Shown: positions 21,401-33,369 of the stretch, piece after piece
How the letters are laid out: every line of letters starts with the position of its first letter
How positions within the stretch are numbered: position 1 is the stretch's first letter
From: Thunnus maccoyii
Lineage: Eukaryota > Chordata > Actinopteri > Scombriformes > Scombridae
Direction: 5' to 3'
Assembly: GCF_910596095.1 (NCBI RefSeq)
Contig: NC_056535.1
Span: forward strand, 2,265,001 to 2,329,000
Length of the DNA: 64,000 bases
The notes under the pieces: model-generated
The model's database searches: none
Seen by the model: only the letters and a program-made list of their open reading frames with translations
Told to the model about the DNA's origin: nothing
Program-made: the position numbers and the translations under genes

Positions 21401-22959
21401 TTTAGTCACAGTAAAAATGACAGGTGTGTGTGTGTGTAAGAGAAGGAAAGAGATGGAGAAAGTGAAGTCATATATAGACAATAAACTTACTGCAACAGAC
21501 ATGCATACTGGATGCCAAGAGAACAGACCTGCAACAAAGAGAAACAGCGCTAAGCAATCTGAGACTAACAGAATGTTCATGGATGTTATCGATTCATTCA
21601 TCACAAAACTGTTGCATGATTCACAAAACTAATTGTTGTAGGTCTACAGTAAGGCTCCCTCTAACTTTTGTTTCTGAACCAGTTTCTATTGCTTTCAAGA
21701 AAATTATAAATGACTATCAAATGATCCAAAATGAAGAACCTGATATGACAGCTAAAGGACAGAGTGGGAGCAGATCACACAATACTGTATTTTAACTCTG
21801 ATTGTCTTAATTGACTGAGAAAATAACTTGATAAGAGTGTGTTGTTTGTCACATATGTAATTGATAAACAACAATGTTGTTTATCAATCACATATACCAG
21901 TCAGTCACTGGTCCCAGCTTCTCAAATGTTAGGACTAGAAACAGTTTTTCTCTGTTTCACCTCATTGTAAATTTGACAGTTAGAAATGATTCATGTTTGA
22001 AAAAATATCATAGATGAATTGATAATGAAAATGATTACTTTCTACTCTAATAGAAATGAGTAGAAATACTACACATACCTACACAATTACAAGTCTCCAG
22101 AGTAATATTACAGCAGTACTACACATAATAAATATCCTAAACTGTGATAAATACTACAAACATTGATCCAGTGAATCCTTCAGATGTATCAGGGAGAAGA
22201 ATACATGAAGTTTGCATTACTTTATTAAATGTATCTAACTATGAAGGAAGCAGTCTGTCTGTCTGTCTGTCCTTCGTTTTTTCTCGACAACTATTCATCC
22301 GATCGACTTCACACCTGGCAGGTGTATTGCTGAGGACTGAAGGACGTGCAGTGTCCAGTGTGAGGCTGTTTGGTTCTCCAGACAGCTGCCAACAGCATTA
22401 CTGGACACCAAGAATCAGCCCGTTTCTAACAGGCTCTGCTCTAGTATATTATACATTTCGGATTGCTAAATTTAGCCTATTAAATTCACTGAGACATGGG
22501 AACTAGTCTTTAAAAATATGAAAACTTGACAAAGTTTAAGGCTGTATGAAGAGGCTAATGCTAATGCTAGAGGCTAATTTTGCTATTAAATATAAAGTGC
22601 ATTACATTTAAATGGTTTATTCACATTAGTAATGCTTAAACCAAACAAAAAACAAGTAATCACTAGAGCCCCAATAAAGAAACCCCTGCTTAAATTGCTG
22701 TAAACTCTATTGCACTAATCCTGTACCAACCGTGGCGGTTTAAATAGAAAATAATTTGGATTTAATGGCTAAAGCAGGTGATAAATCCATGTCTGCACTC
22801 ACTGGTTCCGGGTCTTGACAGCAGGGAGATGATGAGGCTCAGGCCCAGGCCAGTGACATGAGCCGCTATCACCGCCGCCCTCCGCATCCACACATACAGC
22901 CAGAAGTCCCGCATCCCCAGCCCCTCGCCCACCGGGCTGTACTCCACATCAGCCCGCAT
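18408..22959 (-). CDS. cyb561d1: cyb561d1, cytochrome b561 domain-containing protein 1, complete, 3 exons
   Basis: Six-helix transmembrane b-type cytochrome of the CYB561 family, whose members pass electrons across membranes, often from ascorbate. The substrate of the D1 branch is poorly known. Exons on the minus strand: 22803-22959, a 38-nt micro-exon 21491-21528, and 18408-18914. They give 702 nt, 233 aa and a TAG stop. The start is fixed by an in-frame TAG 15 nt upstream of the ATG. Four histidines sit where the family binds two haems: H58 (FSWHPV), H96 (RLHW), H130 (VTWHS) and H170 (KLYHATCGL). Text such as GLVVYLLAMVTVMSAMFSDW and GYLPRKKITS is closer to CYB561D1 than to CYB561D2. Its downstream neighbours atxn7l2 and sypl2 support this, since the same trio is adjacent in human. 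Confidence 0.93.
19552..19747. repeat. interstitial telomeric repeat array, (CCCTAA)n with CCCCTAA variants
   Basis: About 196 bp of nearly continuous CCCTAA units, with scattered CCCCTAA, CTCTAA and CATAA variants, inside intron 2 of cyb561d1. The array ends with a short inverted unit, CCCTAACCCTAAGGGTTA. This is vertebrate telomere sequence in the CCCTAA orientation on the + strand. Confidence 0.97.
19840..19862 (+). repeat. (GT)n microsatellite
   Basis: About 11 GT units, 93 bp after the telomeric array, in cyb561d1 intron 2. Confidence 0.9.
20608..20930 (+). repeat. MITE-like dispersed repeat, copy A
   Basis: Begins AGAGCTAGAACGATTAACCA and ends TTAGTTGCAGCACTAG. It carries the internal text TTGGGTTTTCTGGTTGGACA and AGCTCTGGGAAATTGTGATT. 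The ends are loosely inverted (AGAGCT... versus ...GCAGCACT). The same layout recurs at 54178-54519. I recognise it as an abundant family in percomorph fishes, noncoding and about 0.3 kb. Confidence 0.7.
21852..21896. repeat. near-perfect palindrome, 21-bp arms, one-base centre
   Basis: Arms at 21853-21873 and 21875-21895 are reverse complements with one mismatch around a single A at 21874. It lies in cyb561d1 intron 1. It could be a cruciform-forming site or the trace of a small insertion. Confidence 0.85.
22244..22460 (+). repeat. dispersed teleost repeat fragment with (GTCT)n start
   Basis: Starts with a GTCTGTCTGTCTGTCC run, then CGTTTTTTCTCGACAACTAT, TTCATCCGATCGACTTCACA and AGGTGTATTGCTGAGGACTG. 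I recognise this as the head of a common fish interspersed repeat. No coding capacity. Confidence 0.6.
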
Positions 22960-23260
22960 GCTGTCTGCCGGCTCCTACGGCGCGTGTGCTGCTGGGACTC
23001 TGCACGAGCGCCATACTTACTGAGTTAAGAAGGAGGAACAGACTCGAACAGGCGGCCAGATGTACATGACTGTAGTCAAGCTACACGCAACCACAACATT
23101 GTACTTCCGGTTTGTAGTTATTCGCGACAAGGTTATCCCAGCCTAATCAAAAAATAAAAAGTGCATTATATAAATGTGTAACGGGGACGCTCAAATAAAT
23201 ATATTGATTGAAAGATGCTGTTCAATGTGGTAGAAGGGAAAAACTAACTTCCGGTCGTAG
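22960..23260 (-). promoter_or_regulatory. cyb561d1: putative cyb561d1 promoter with two ACTTCCGG motifs
   Basis: CpG-richer sequence directly upstream of the cyb561d1 start codon. ACTTCCGG occurs at 23103-23110 and 23247-23254 (ETS-type core). The same motif occurs near the zbtb40 and sypl2 starts. Confidence 0.45.
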
Positions 23261-24090
23261 TTTAGGATAATTTGACGATACAAATGACTGTAATCCCTCC
23301 GAGTCAAATCCAGTCCTGTGGATTAAACATGTAGGTCAGACACCGAATGACATGCAGAAACATGAGCAGCAGCAGCAGGACGGCGGCTGGACATCAGCCA
23401 TGGATGTATAATAAGACCTTATAATAACAGCCATGATATCAGCTGCAGCAGCAGCCTGACAGCTTGTTGTCGACTTGTTTGAACATCTCCCACACATCAT
23501 CTGAAAACAAAGTCCCGGCCGTTTGACAGGCTGTCGCTCACATAGTGACACAAAATCATCAAGGTTGCAAACTTGTAAACGTCTCTGCTGATGATAGTTC
23601 GTGTTTTCGTTTCACTTCCTGGTTTGAATCTACGCCGAAGAGTGTGAGAAGTGAGATTCTTCATTTCCATTTCCTGATCAGCCACATGACGGTTGTTTCT
23701 CTCTATAGTGACCTGCTGATAACATTAAGCAAAGTTTGTGCCTCGTGTATTATAATGAATGATAAGTAGTCATGTAATGTCATTATGAAAGGCACAGACT
23801 AGCACCAAGGGCTCCATATAAACCAGGGAGATGGAACTGGGTACATTTACTCAAAGCTACAGGAAGTACACCTATTTCATTTTTATTATCCATCCTCCTT
23901 TTATAGGTTCTGATTAGTGCCCAGACTATTCTGCATTAATCATTTGGATCATAGCCTGTATGAAGTGTATGGCTACCATATATTGTATGAATTGGTTCAT
24001 TATTTTGAGATGTCCAATTGTTTTGTGTTGTAACTGGTGTCAGCAGCACAATACATTTCATCAACTGAACACAGTCCCTGCAGACACCAC

Positions 24091-24110
24091 TATATATATA
24101 TATATATATA
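24091..24110. repeat. (TA)n microsatellite
   Basis: Ten TA units. Confidence 0.9.
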
Positions 24111-24194
24111 AGTAAAAAGAAACTGAATGCAATACAGTATGGTGTGGAATGTGAGTCAGGAGTTTTAGACAGAAACACATTTATAAATTAAAGA

Positions 24195-24386
24195 CAGCCT
24201 GTAGAGACTTTACAAACAGTTACAATATGCTCCAGCCTCCAGAATGAAAGCTGCATATTGCATTTTAATGACTAAATCATTCTTCCTGTCACTCAGAGTG
24301 CTGCTCAGTTTCCTCCTTTCCTCTCCTCCACACTCACCTTGTGTGCAGTGTCTTCTCCACACCTTCACTCTCCTTCCAGAGCTTAA
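24195..24386 (-). pseudogene. duplicated edge of atxn7l2 exon 9 with its splice donor
   Basis: This segment parallels 26482-26732, the 3' end of atxn7l2 exon 9 plus adjoining intron. Shared landmarks in the same order are CAGCCTGTAGAG, CAGCCTCCAGAAT, AAAGCTGCATATTGCATTTT, AATGACTAAAT, ATTCTTCCTGTCAC, CTCCACACTCACCTT and CCTTCCAG. On the minus strand the coding part reads WKESEGVEKTLHT, against WKDSKGGG...GVEKKLGTQ in the true exon. The donor GTGAGT is kept. Whether it is ever spliced is unknown. Confidence 0.75.
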
Positions 24387-25070
24387 ACTGAACTGAGCTG
24401 TAACATCACTGCAGTAGAACAATTAGTATTATTCCAAAAACTCATGCTGTGTACCCAGGCACTGTTCAAACTTATATTGGAAACTTATTTTAAACTCTAT
24501 GTGGGATTCAAAAGTTCCTCAAGATGGCTTACACAGTATGTCAAGCTGAATGTTTGGCAAATTTAAAATACAATTATTCATGAAGTGTCACTCACAGTGA
24601 GCATTTTATAGCTTCAATGGAGTGTTGGAACAAGCAGAGGCAGAACATCAATGGGATACAGTCACACACTGTGCAGACTTTACTTGTGAAGAAGAGATAA
24701 GAGCTTAAATATAAACACATATAGCCTTAAAAATAAGTCACAGAAACAAAGTGTAAAGGACATTTTTAATCCATTTTTATAAACCAACATATTTAATTTA
24801 GCAGCATAACCGGATGGTCTTGAGGTATTTCTAAATCCATACTCTGAATTTCATCCCACCCTCCCTCTCCCAGTTCTCCCTCAGACATTCATCCAGACAC
24901 AGACCCACACACCCAGTTGTGATTCACACCAACAGATCCATACTGCACCAACTCTGCACATACAAACACAACCCAACACACTCATACATGAGCGTATGCT
25001 CAATAGACAAAAGGCAGACGAGTGTGCGCTCACGCACACGCACACACACGCAGGCACGCACGCAGGCACG

Positions 25071-25270
<200 letters not shown>

Positions 25271-26666
25271 AAAAAAAAGAGAAGATATTATTACTTTAAT
25301 TTTGACAATTGTTTGTACATTCACTTCAGAATGGTTAATAATGGAGTGAAATAAAACAAAGTGACATACAGGGTGTTAGAAAAGTCAGAATCAGAACACG
25401 AGCTGATTTTTTAAACAAAACCGTTCATTTTTCCAGTCCTGGGCACTGAACATAATCAGGGAGCGTACCTTTTAAGTCATGCTGTATTGTGGGTAGCTTT
25501 CAATGTAAAATACATAGCTGATAAGGCTTCAGCTTCAATCTGCTAACCTCTGTTAACACCCACAGAGGACCTGCGCTTTCTGGAAGGTCGAAATTACAGG
25601 GTCTTCTTTAATGGGAAAAATATATCTCCAGACGGGGTTAATTCAGTCACACAGCTCACCGTGTCCACACAGAGAGTGTGGTGTGAGCAGCACATTTAGC
25701 AGCTTCTACGCAGAAAGACATGGTGTTGTTGAGAAATAGCCTGCAGGTAGGCTGACTAACTTTTTAGAGCTGAAATTGAGCCTTTATTACTGTTTTGCAA
25801 CTGTCTGAGTTGCATTAGAGCAAACTCATGTCTGGCCTATAAAACTAACTAAAAGATATAAAAACCAGCCTGCAGAACACATGCTGTCATATTCTGATTA
25901 GTAACTGATTCCTATGTGATACAGATTTTTTTTAGACATTATATGTAAATTTCAGCAACGATAGAATTTCACGTTGGCAGAATTGTCTGCAGAAAAATGG
26001 GTTTTGGGTAACACTTCCCGCCTGTGGTCTTGGAAGGTGGCTTTGAAAAGTTTGTAGCTGGCTCCTTTGCAGAGGACTGCAGCTGTGGTCAGCTTGGTTT
26101 CACAGTAGTTACAGTGGATTCCACTGGTGACCCAGTTTCACATCAAAAGTTTCTCAAAGTCAGCAAAAACTTTTAATACCACTACTACTGTTCAATACTC
26201 AAAACAACTGTGATGTGGAGTATTCCTTTAAAATCACAGACTATACACAACAGTGTGTGTTCATGTCTACAGCTCTGGTTTGCTTAAATTTGGCTTTTCA
26301 CACATTTCTGGGCACTTATAAGTTCTTGAAGATGTGTTATATGGGCATGGAAAACAGTTCTTTAACTAGGTAAAAAAAAAAAAAAAGCAGCTGCAAGCCA
26401 TGCAATCATGGTTAGAAAGAAAAAAAATCCACATCAGTGTTGTTTTTTGTCAGATTGTAGTGTTCACCGCCTGCTTCTTCACAGCCTGTAGAGGCTTTAC
26501 AGATGCCGTTACATCCCTCTACACTTGATTACAAATCATGAAGATAAATGTTGTTTTGACCGCTAACAATACGCCTCAGCCTCCAGAATAAAAGCTGCAT
26601 ATTGCATTTTTAATGACTAAATTATTCTTCCTGTCACTTTCCTGCTTTCCTCTCCTCCACACTCAC

Positions 26667-29600
26667 CTTCTGTGTGCCCAGTTTCTTCTCCACGCCCCCG
26701 GCCAGCCCCCCGCCTTTACTGTCCTTCCAGGGGTAGAAGTTAGAGCGAGGAGAGGAGGAGGAGGTGGCAGAGGTGGAAGAAGAGGAGGAGGAGGGCAGGC
26801 GGTGCGCTGAGGGTTTAGAGGAGGGCGAGTGCTCCTCGATGCCGCCCCCTTTGCGTTTCTTCACCAGCCCCTGGTGCTCAAAGCCCCTCCCACTGCCCTG
26901 CCCGTGCAGTCCTGAGTCCCCCATGCCACCCCGGCTGTGGGAGTTGTTGGTGGCAGAGGAGGGGTCTGGGGGTGATGAATGGCCCAGAGGAGGGTGTGTC
27001 CGTCTGTAGGTCCAGACCGCCTTTGCAGCTGGTGAGTGGGACTCTGAGGGGGAGGGCTGGGGACGGGGTTTGCTGCTGGGGGAAAGCGTGCCATTGGTCT
27101 GTCCGTGTGGGAGAGGCGAGGGTATGGGGGCTTTAGATGAGGAAGATGAGGAGGAGGAAGAAGCGGAGGGTGGGCGGCCCCGGTCCTGGAGGACGATGCA
27201 GTTCCTGTCGGGGCCTGAGTGCTCCCCTTCCTGGGAGGGGGCTTTGCGCTTGCGGAGGGCAGCGGCAGCAGCAGCCTCCTCTCGCAGCTTCAGCATCTGC
27301 TTGCTGGGACGCCCCACTGGGTTCTTGGCTCGCCCAGGACCCCCCTGACGCACCGCTACAGGCTTAGCCGGAGACACCAGATGACTGCCACCCAAACCAC
27401 CACCACCACTGCCCCCAGAGTTCTCTGATTGTATGGCTGTCGGGGGTCTCCCTGGCCCACGACTGGAAGAGGAGGAGGAGGAAGAGGATGCAGTTTTGAG
27501 GGAGGAGCTGATATGACTTCCTGTGCGGACTTTAGAATGCAAAGAGGAGGAGGACGTGGTGGCTATGGAGGAGGGGGATGAGGAGGTGATGGTCTTGGCT
27601 GAGGGAGGTGGAGACTGAAGGTCTGTGGCTTGAGGTATTTTCCTGGATTAAGAGAAAATAAATCCGTAAATATCTATAAAAAACAGCTTGATCATAAAAA
27701 AAAAATCTTTGAACTGTTTGACCTTGATGTTGTGTATTATTGCAAGTTGTTAACTAATGCATCAACCTTTGTTGAAGGTTTCCCATGGACACCCAGGGTG
27801 ATATTGATACAGAACTGATCTGACCAATCTACGTAAAATATTTAATGATACAACTGCAAAATAAAATATGACTTATTAGTTTCTCTCCCTGTTTTTTGTG
27901 CTTTATTTGACTTCATTTCATTTTAAGAGTATGCAAATTTTGGTTAAAAAAAAAAAAACAAAACAGTAGTGAAGCAGGATTACTGAGCAGCTGCATTGAA
28001 ACAGATTTGCTAGTAACCAAGTTACTGACAGTCAGCTCGGAGTCCTAGCTGTAGTAGTAGTAGTGATGATGTAGTTCCTTGTGGTCTTCATTTGTTAGCT
28101 AATGTTAGCTACGTTAGCTAACGTTAACCGGCCGACTAATCTCACTTGAGAATATTGTCCTTTCCGAAATGCCGTGAGTTATGTTTGTTTGGAGTTAGTG
28201 TGTGTCTTGCTATGGAGAATCTATCTATTTTGTGGTGCGAACACAGCATCCATACACTCTCTGACGTACAGCCAATCATAAAGTCATCTGTAAACACAGG
28301 ACCCAAAGCTGATCCAGATCTGGTACTTACTCTGATGATCTGCCTAAACCTTACTTCTTAGATTCGGCTTTCTTCCTTATGTGCATGTACATGTAGTTAA
28401 TATCAGCTGATATTCAAAGGAAATGAGTCTCCATCTTACTGCCAACTTCACAGACTCTTCCCCACTCCTGTTGTGGGCAGCAGAAAACACCATCTGCTTC
28501 ATCTATCACAGACTGAGCAGTAGCTTTCACTGAAGTTTATCTGCATTACCAGCACACAGGATCTGATGTAAATAGCCCTCACCCATCAACAGTGGGTGAC
28601 AGTCTACAAAGAAACTGGATGGAGGTGGAAAGAGAGTGGTACATTTGATCATCACCCATCATCATTCACCACTCAGCATTTTAAACATGTCATTGATGAT
28701 TAACAAATTTCATCTGCGTGATCGGGAAGGTGGAAGAGTGTCATTAAAAGTAGCAGCCAATCGGGGCTGAATATTTGTAGAGTAGGCATGTCATCCATCT
28801 GGCACTGACAGCTCAACCAGTTCAAACACTGTACACAAGGCAGAGCCACTAACCCTCATTACATAATTAAGAGCCAATCATGGATTTGCCTTTCCAGGGG
28901 CTTTAAGAAAAATACATTTATAATTAGCCAAGAAAGCCTTATTTTCAGTCACCCACAATTAAAATAGAATAGCGAGGGCCATTTAGAAAATGAGAATATA
29001 TTAAGTAGCTTTTGATATAGTGAGGAAAAGTAACGTAAGTTATTGTTTCCTTACAAAAAACTCCAAAGGATTAACTCCATAAAGGCACAGCAGGAATGTG
29101 AGGTTAAGGTTTCTTACTTCCAAAGATGGGCGCTGATGTGCTGCTCCAGCATGCTGCTGAGAGCCGACCTCAGGTGGTGAAGTCTCCGGTCAAACGTGTA
29201 GATGCCATGACCCAACGCATGGCTGCCGAATGAACACACCTAGAGAGAGAGAAGACTTGTTTAGAAATCTGTTACACGATTGTCCTCTCTTGTTATCTGT
29301 AACATTGAGGGTCAGCGGTTGCTTAGAAACAACTTCCACATCTGACATCCAGTCTTTTTAATGCAACTATGAAGCCGCAGACAATCGCGTTTCATTGGTG
29401 TATTGATTCTGTTGCTTGATGTATTTTTTAGGTAAAATGGGAACTACCTCTGCAAGAAATGTGAAAATGACTATTTACCAATTACCATCCATGTCTTTAT
29501 CTGAACTCAAAGTGATAAATATGGCATGTATAATTTAGATTAAAAAAAACAGAACTCCCTGACACTTTTATTCTCTGACTGAGTATATGAGAATAAAGAC

Positions 29601-32600
29601 ACTGAGAAATGGACTGCTGTAAAAAGAAGAATGAGGAGTATTCAATACAAGACAAGAATGGAAAACCAAGGTGAATATCTAAAAGAACTTGTCTGTCTAG
29701 TCAGGTGTGGAACGTTAAGGACATGCAGGAAGATTTAGCTGGAGCATCGGCTCACTAAGTGTTAGTTGCACAAACATGATTTGCCTCACGATGGAAAGCT
29801 ACCTGTGATCTCATCACAAGACCTCAGTGTGCAACATAACACTCATAAGCCAGAACAAAACTACTATCGTCTGATTACACAAAATGTAGTTAGTAAAAAT
29901 AAAGCATTAGGGGTGAATGTCACTATGCTTTGTAGGTGCGTTGTATTCATGGATGTCCATTTTAAACTGGAATTCACACTGGATAATGAAATATGCCTAT
30001 AGTAGCTCAGAGCAATTGTTTTCTAACACATAAGCCATAACAATATGAGAAGATGATAGTATGCCAGGACAAATGTCTGCCCTCTACAGGTCAGAAAATT
30101 CTTAATGCAGTTTTAAACAACAACAACAACAAAAAAAGAGTTTGCAAGTTAAACGAGTTAAAACTGCTCACCGCTAGCGGTCTGGGATGTGCGGCAGAAG
30201 ATGGAAACTCAACGGGCTCCTCGGGTCCTTCTGCCTCGCTTTCATCGCTGGAGATTCTTCCGTGAACCAGAGGTGAGGGGGCTCGGAGACTTCCCTCATC
30301 CTGCCGCTGCTTCTCCTCCTCCGGGGTGCTCTCTGATATGGCTGTGGACCGACTGAAGAACACAAATTCAAACTGTTGGTTTTATCTGTACGTTAATATA
30401 CTAATACTCACTGTCACTCACAGTGATTGGCTGTGTTATGTCTCTAACATACAGGAACATAATCTACTTTGTTGTGTAGCTGCCACTTGGAATGAAGAAT
30501 TTGTACATATTAGAACATGGATCCAGTTCTAACATTATCATCTCTAACTTGTCGTGTGAAGAATCTTTGAATATCTTGAAAAGTGCTCTATAATAAAAGT
30601 ATATTATAATTGATATTATTGTTATTAATAAGTAATTTAGTCAAGACAGAGAGAGCAACAGAGCGCAGGACAATGAGTGAGAATAAGGAAACAGAGCAGC
30701 TATATTCGGTAATTACATAATGTCATTCCTTGTAATTCTGTGTTTGCTGTAAGAAAGGAGTACAAAGAAGTTTGTTCAATATATCTTCCTGTGTACTGCA
30801 TTTGCAGGAGCTAACCACGCATCACTGCTCCAAGTCAAATAATGTTTGATCAGCTGTGGTAGTTAAAAAACAAGAGTTATTACTGTGTCTGTTATGTTGC
30901 TGGTTTAGAATCTCTAGTAAAGGTCCTTGCTGCAGTCATGTATGCATCACTAGCTAGTTTCAGTAAAGCTCACCAACCTGAAAGCAGGGAGGCTGGCCAG
31001 AGGTCTCCTGCAGTGTGGAGCCCCAGCCTGCTCCCTGGGGGCCTCTGGGCTGGGGGAGCGTCCAGTAGAGGACCCTCCGTCCAGGGATTGTGCCCCTTTC
31101 TCACGAACCTTGGTTTTGAGTTCTGCCACTAGCTGGTCGAAGTTCTTGCTGCGGCCCACCACCTTCCTCCGCTGGTGAATGGAGTGGATCTGGAGGACCA
31201 GGACGCAGGATACAGGTAGTTAGACACTAACTCATTAACTTGATTAACTAAGACAGTGTGAGGTTATGACTGTGACTACTGCCCAGCAACTGTTGCACAA
31301 GCTACCTCTGCTGTTGGTCCTACTAACACTCTGTACACATATACTACAGGTTCTATTTACTCTAATCTCATCACATAGCCAAACATAGCAGGTTGTAGCT
31401 TAGAATACAGGACATGGTTAGCAATATGACATGTAGAAACATAGAAAGTATCTTTTCATTGATTGTTTGCTGGTGAAGAAGTGCATAATTCAGGGAATTA
31501 CCATTCATATTTGCTCATACATCATTTCCTCAGTGTGCTTTCTGTGGTTACCATAGTCACATGACGGGCCATGACGGTAAGTTGAAATAGTTGAAGCACT
31601 ATTGACTCTGACAGCAGCACTAAATAGCTGTGCACATTTGCAAGAGTGGCAGCCGCCCTCCTCCTCGCCACTGCTGGCTTGTTTACACTAGAAACAATGG
31701 AGGCAGCAGCCTCTCAGGAACTGACAGCAACTTCAAGCTTAAAAAGGGGGAATGTGGAAGGTACGCTTAAAGACAGTTAGGCTCAGGTAAAGAAGAACCT
31801 GATTCCAATTAGCTAACAAGCCACTGACGACCATCAGCTGTTTCCCACTTTACTCCTGACAACTTTGTCACATGACCATACTTTCTTCTTGTTGGTTGTT
31901 TCTTCTTCTTCACCACGCAAATGATTTTCTGATCATCCACTAGACTTGTGCTCCTCGGTCTACCAGCTCATTTGTCATATTCTAGTTTTCCTGTGTGCAC
32001 CTGCTTTTTAGAATGAACCCAACTGTTGATTTTGGCAAACCAACTGCCTTTTTGTTATCACTCTGATAGATTTATTAATGTCTTCTTTACTTGCATGGTC
32101 ACCTCTTTACTCCCCATATTGACAGAAAATTCCACCTCGATCTAAATTCTCGACTCTCCATCAACTCTGAGTCACGTGTGAGCTTTTTTGTGCTGAACTA
32201 ACATTGAAACGACACACAGCTGCCCAACAAACATTTTGGAACCCCTAAACTTTGAGCACTACATGTTCAAAAAGGCCATATCTCCTGCATAATACTTGTA
32301 AAACCTAGTCAAATTAAAGCTGAGACTTGGCACTTTAATGTGGTATCCGTTAGATTATTTCAAATTGAATGTGCTGAAGCACAGAACCTGAAGAACAAAA
32401 AATATGTAACTGGTTTTGTTCTGTCTTGTTGTTTTAGTTTGACGTTCTGTCACTTTCTATGAAGTGATCCTGAAGAAACAATATTTAACTTAAACTGTAT
32501 TATGACAAAATAAACTTTTGAGTTTACCATTAATCTCTCCAACTAAAAAAAAATATATATATATATATACACTGTATATATCTCTAATAGTAAAGTGTTT

Positions 32601-33330
32601 CAATGAAAGGGTTCAGCTAAACTAATCATATCATTAAGTTCATTAAGAATGGTGGCTGCTGTTTATTTAGTCAGCTCCATAGTTCACTTACAGGTCACAG
32701 CACAGTGTGTTATGAGATGTCTCACTGTTTTAACAAAGTGCACCGAGCATTTTTTGACAACTGCTGGACTCAGAGCAAGTCAACAACAAATTGGGGACAA
32801 ATTGGGATTCAGGCTTTTAACAGCTGATATACTTTCATCAAAAAAAAGCCTGGATTGGCCCTGATCTGGCTCCGTATGCTACTAATCACTAACTGATGTA
32901 TCATTTATTCTAGGAACATAATGTATACTGAGACAATAATAATGTGTTGTCTTCAAGTTGCATTAGTCTTTTAGCCATTCACACATAATGTGAGAGCTCA
33001 TTCAAGAGGCCTAATTAAGTCATTAAGTAGCACTATTGCTGTTATCGTTGTATTTACAGTGCTGCTGTGCTAACGACAAAACAACACATTTATCATTTCA
33101 TTCACTAGTAATCGCCACAACTTTTGCATAATGTTTTCTTCCTAGTAGCAGGTGGAACGTCAAAAAAAAATCAGGCATCTACTGAGAGCCTGTTCACCTC
33201 CAGAGCAGGTATAAGATGGAAGCTGTGTTCCTGCATGTCTTTCCCGTCACTACTGTCATTTCCTGTTAATCAGGTCATCCTGTCTCTACTGGGCTGGATG
33301 TTGCCTCTCACACTCACTTCCTCCTTCTCT

Positions 33331-33369
<39 letters not shown>

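Noticed and set aside
26764-27428. Several + strand frames of 69-92 codons rich in Glu/Arg/Gly
   Set aside because: Complementary-strand shadows of the Ser/Pro-rich atxn7l2 exon 9, which has family-specific sequence and phase-consistent splicing.
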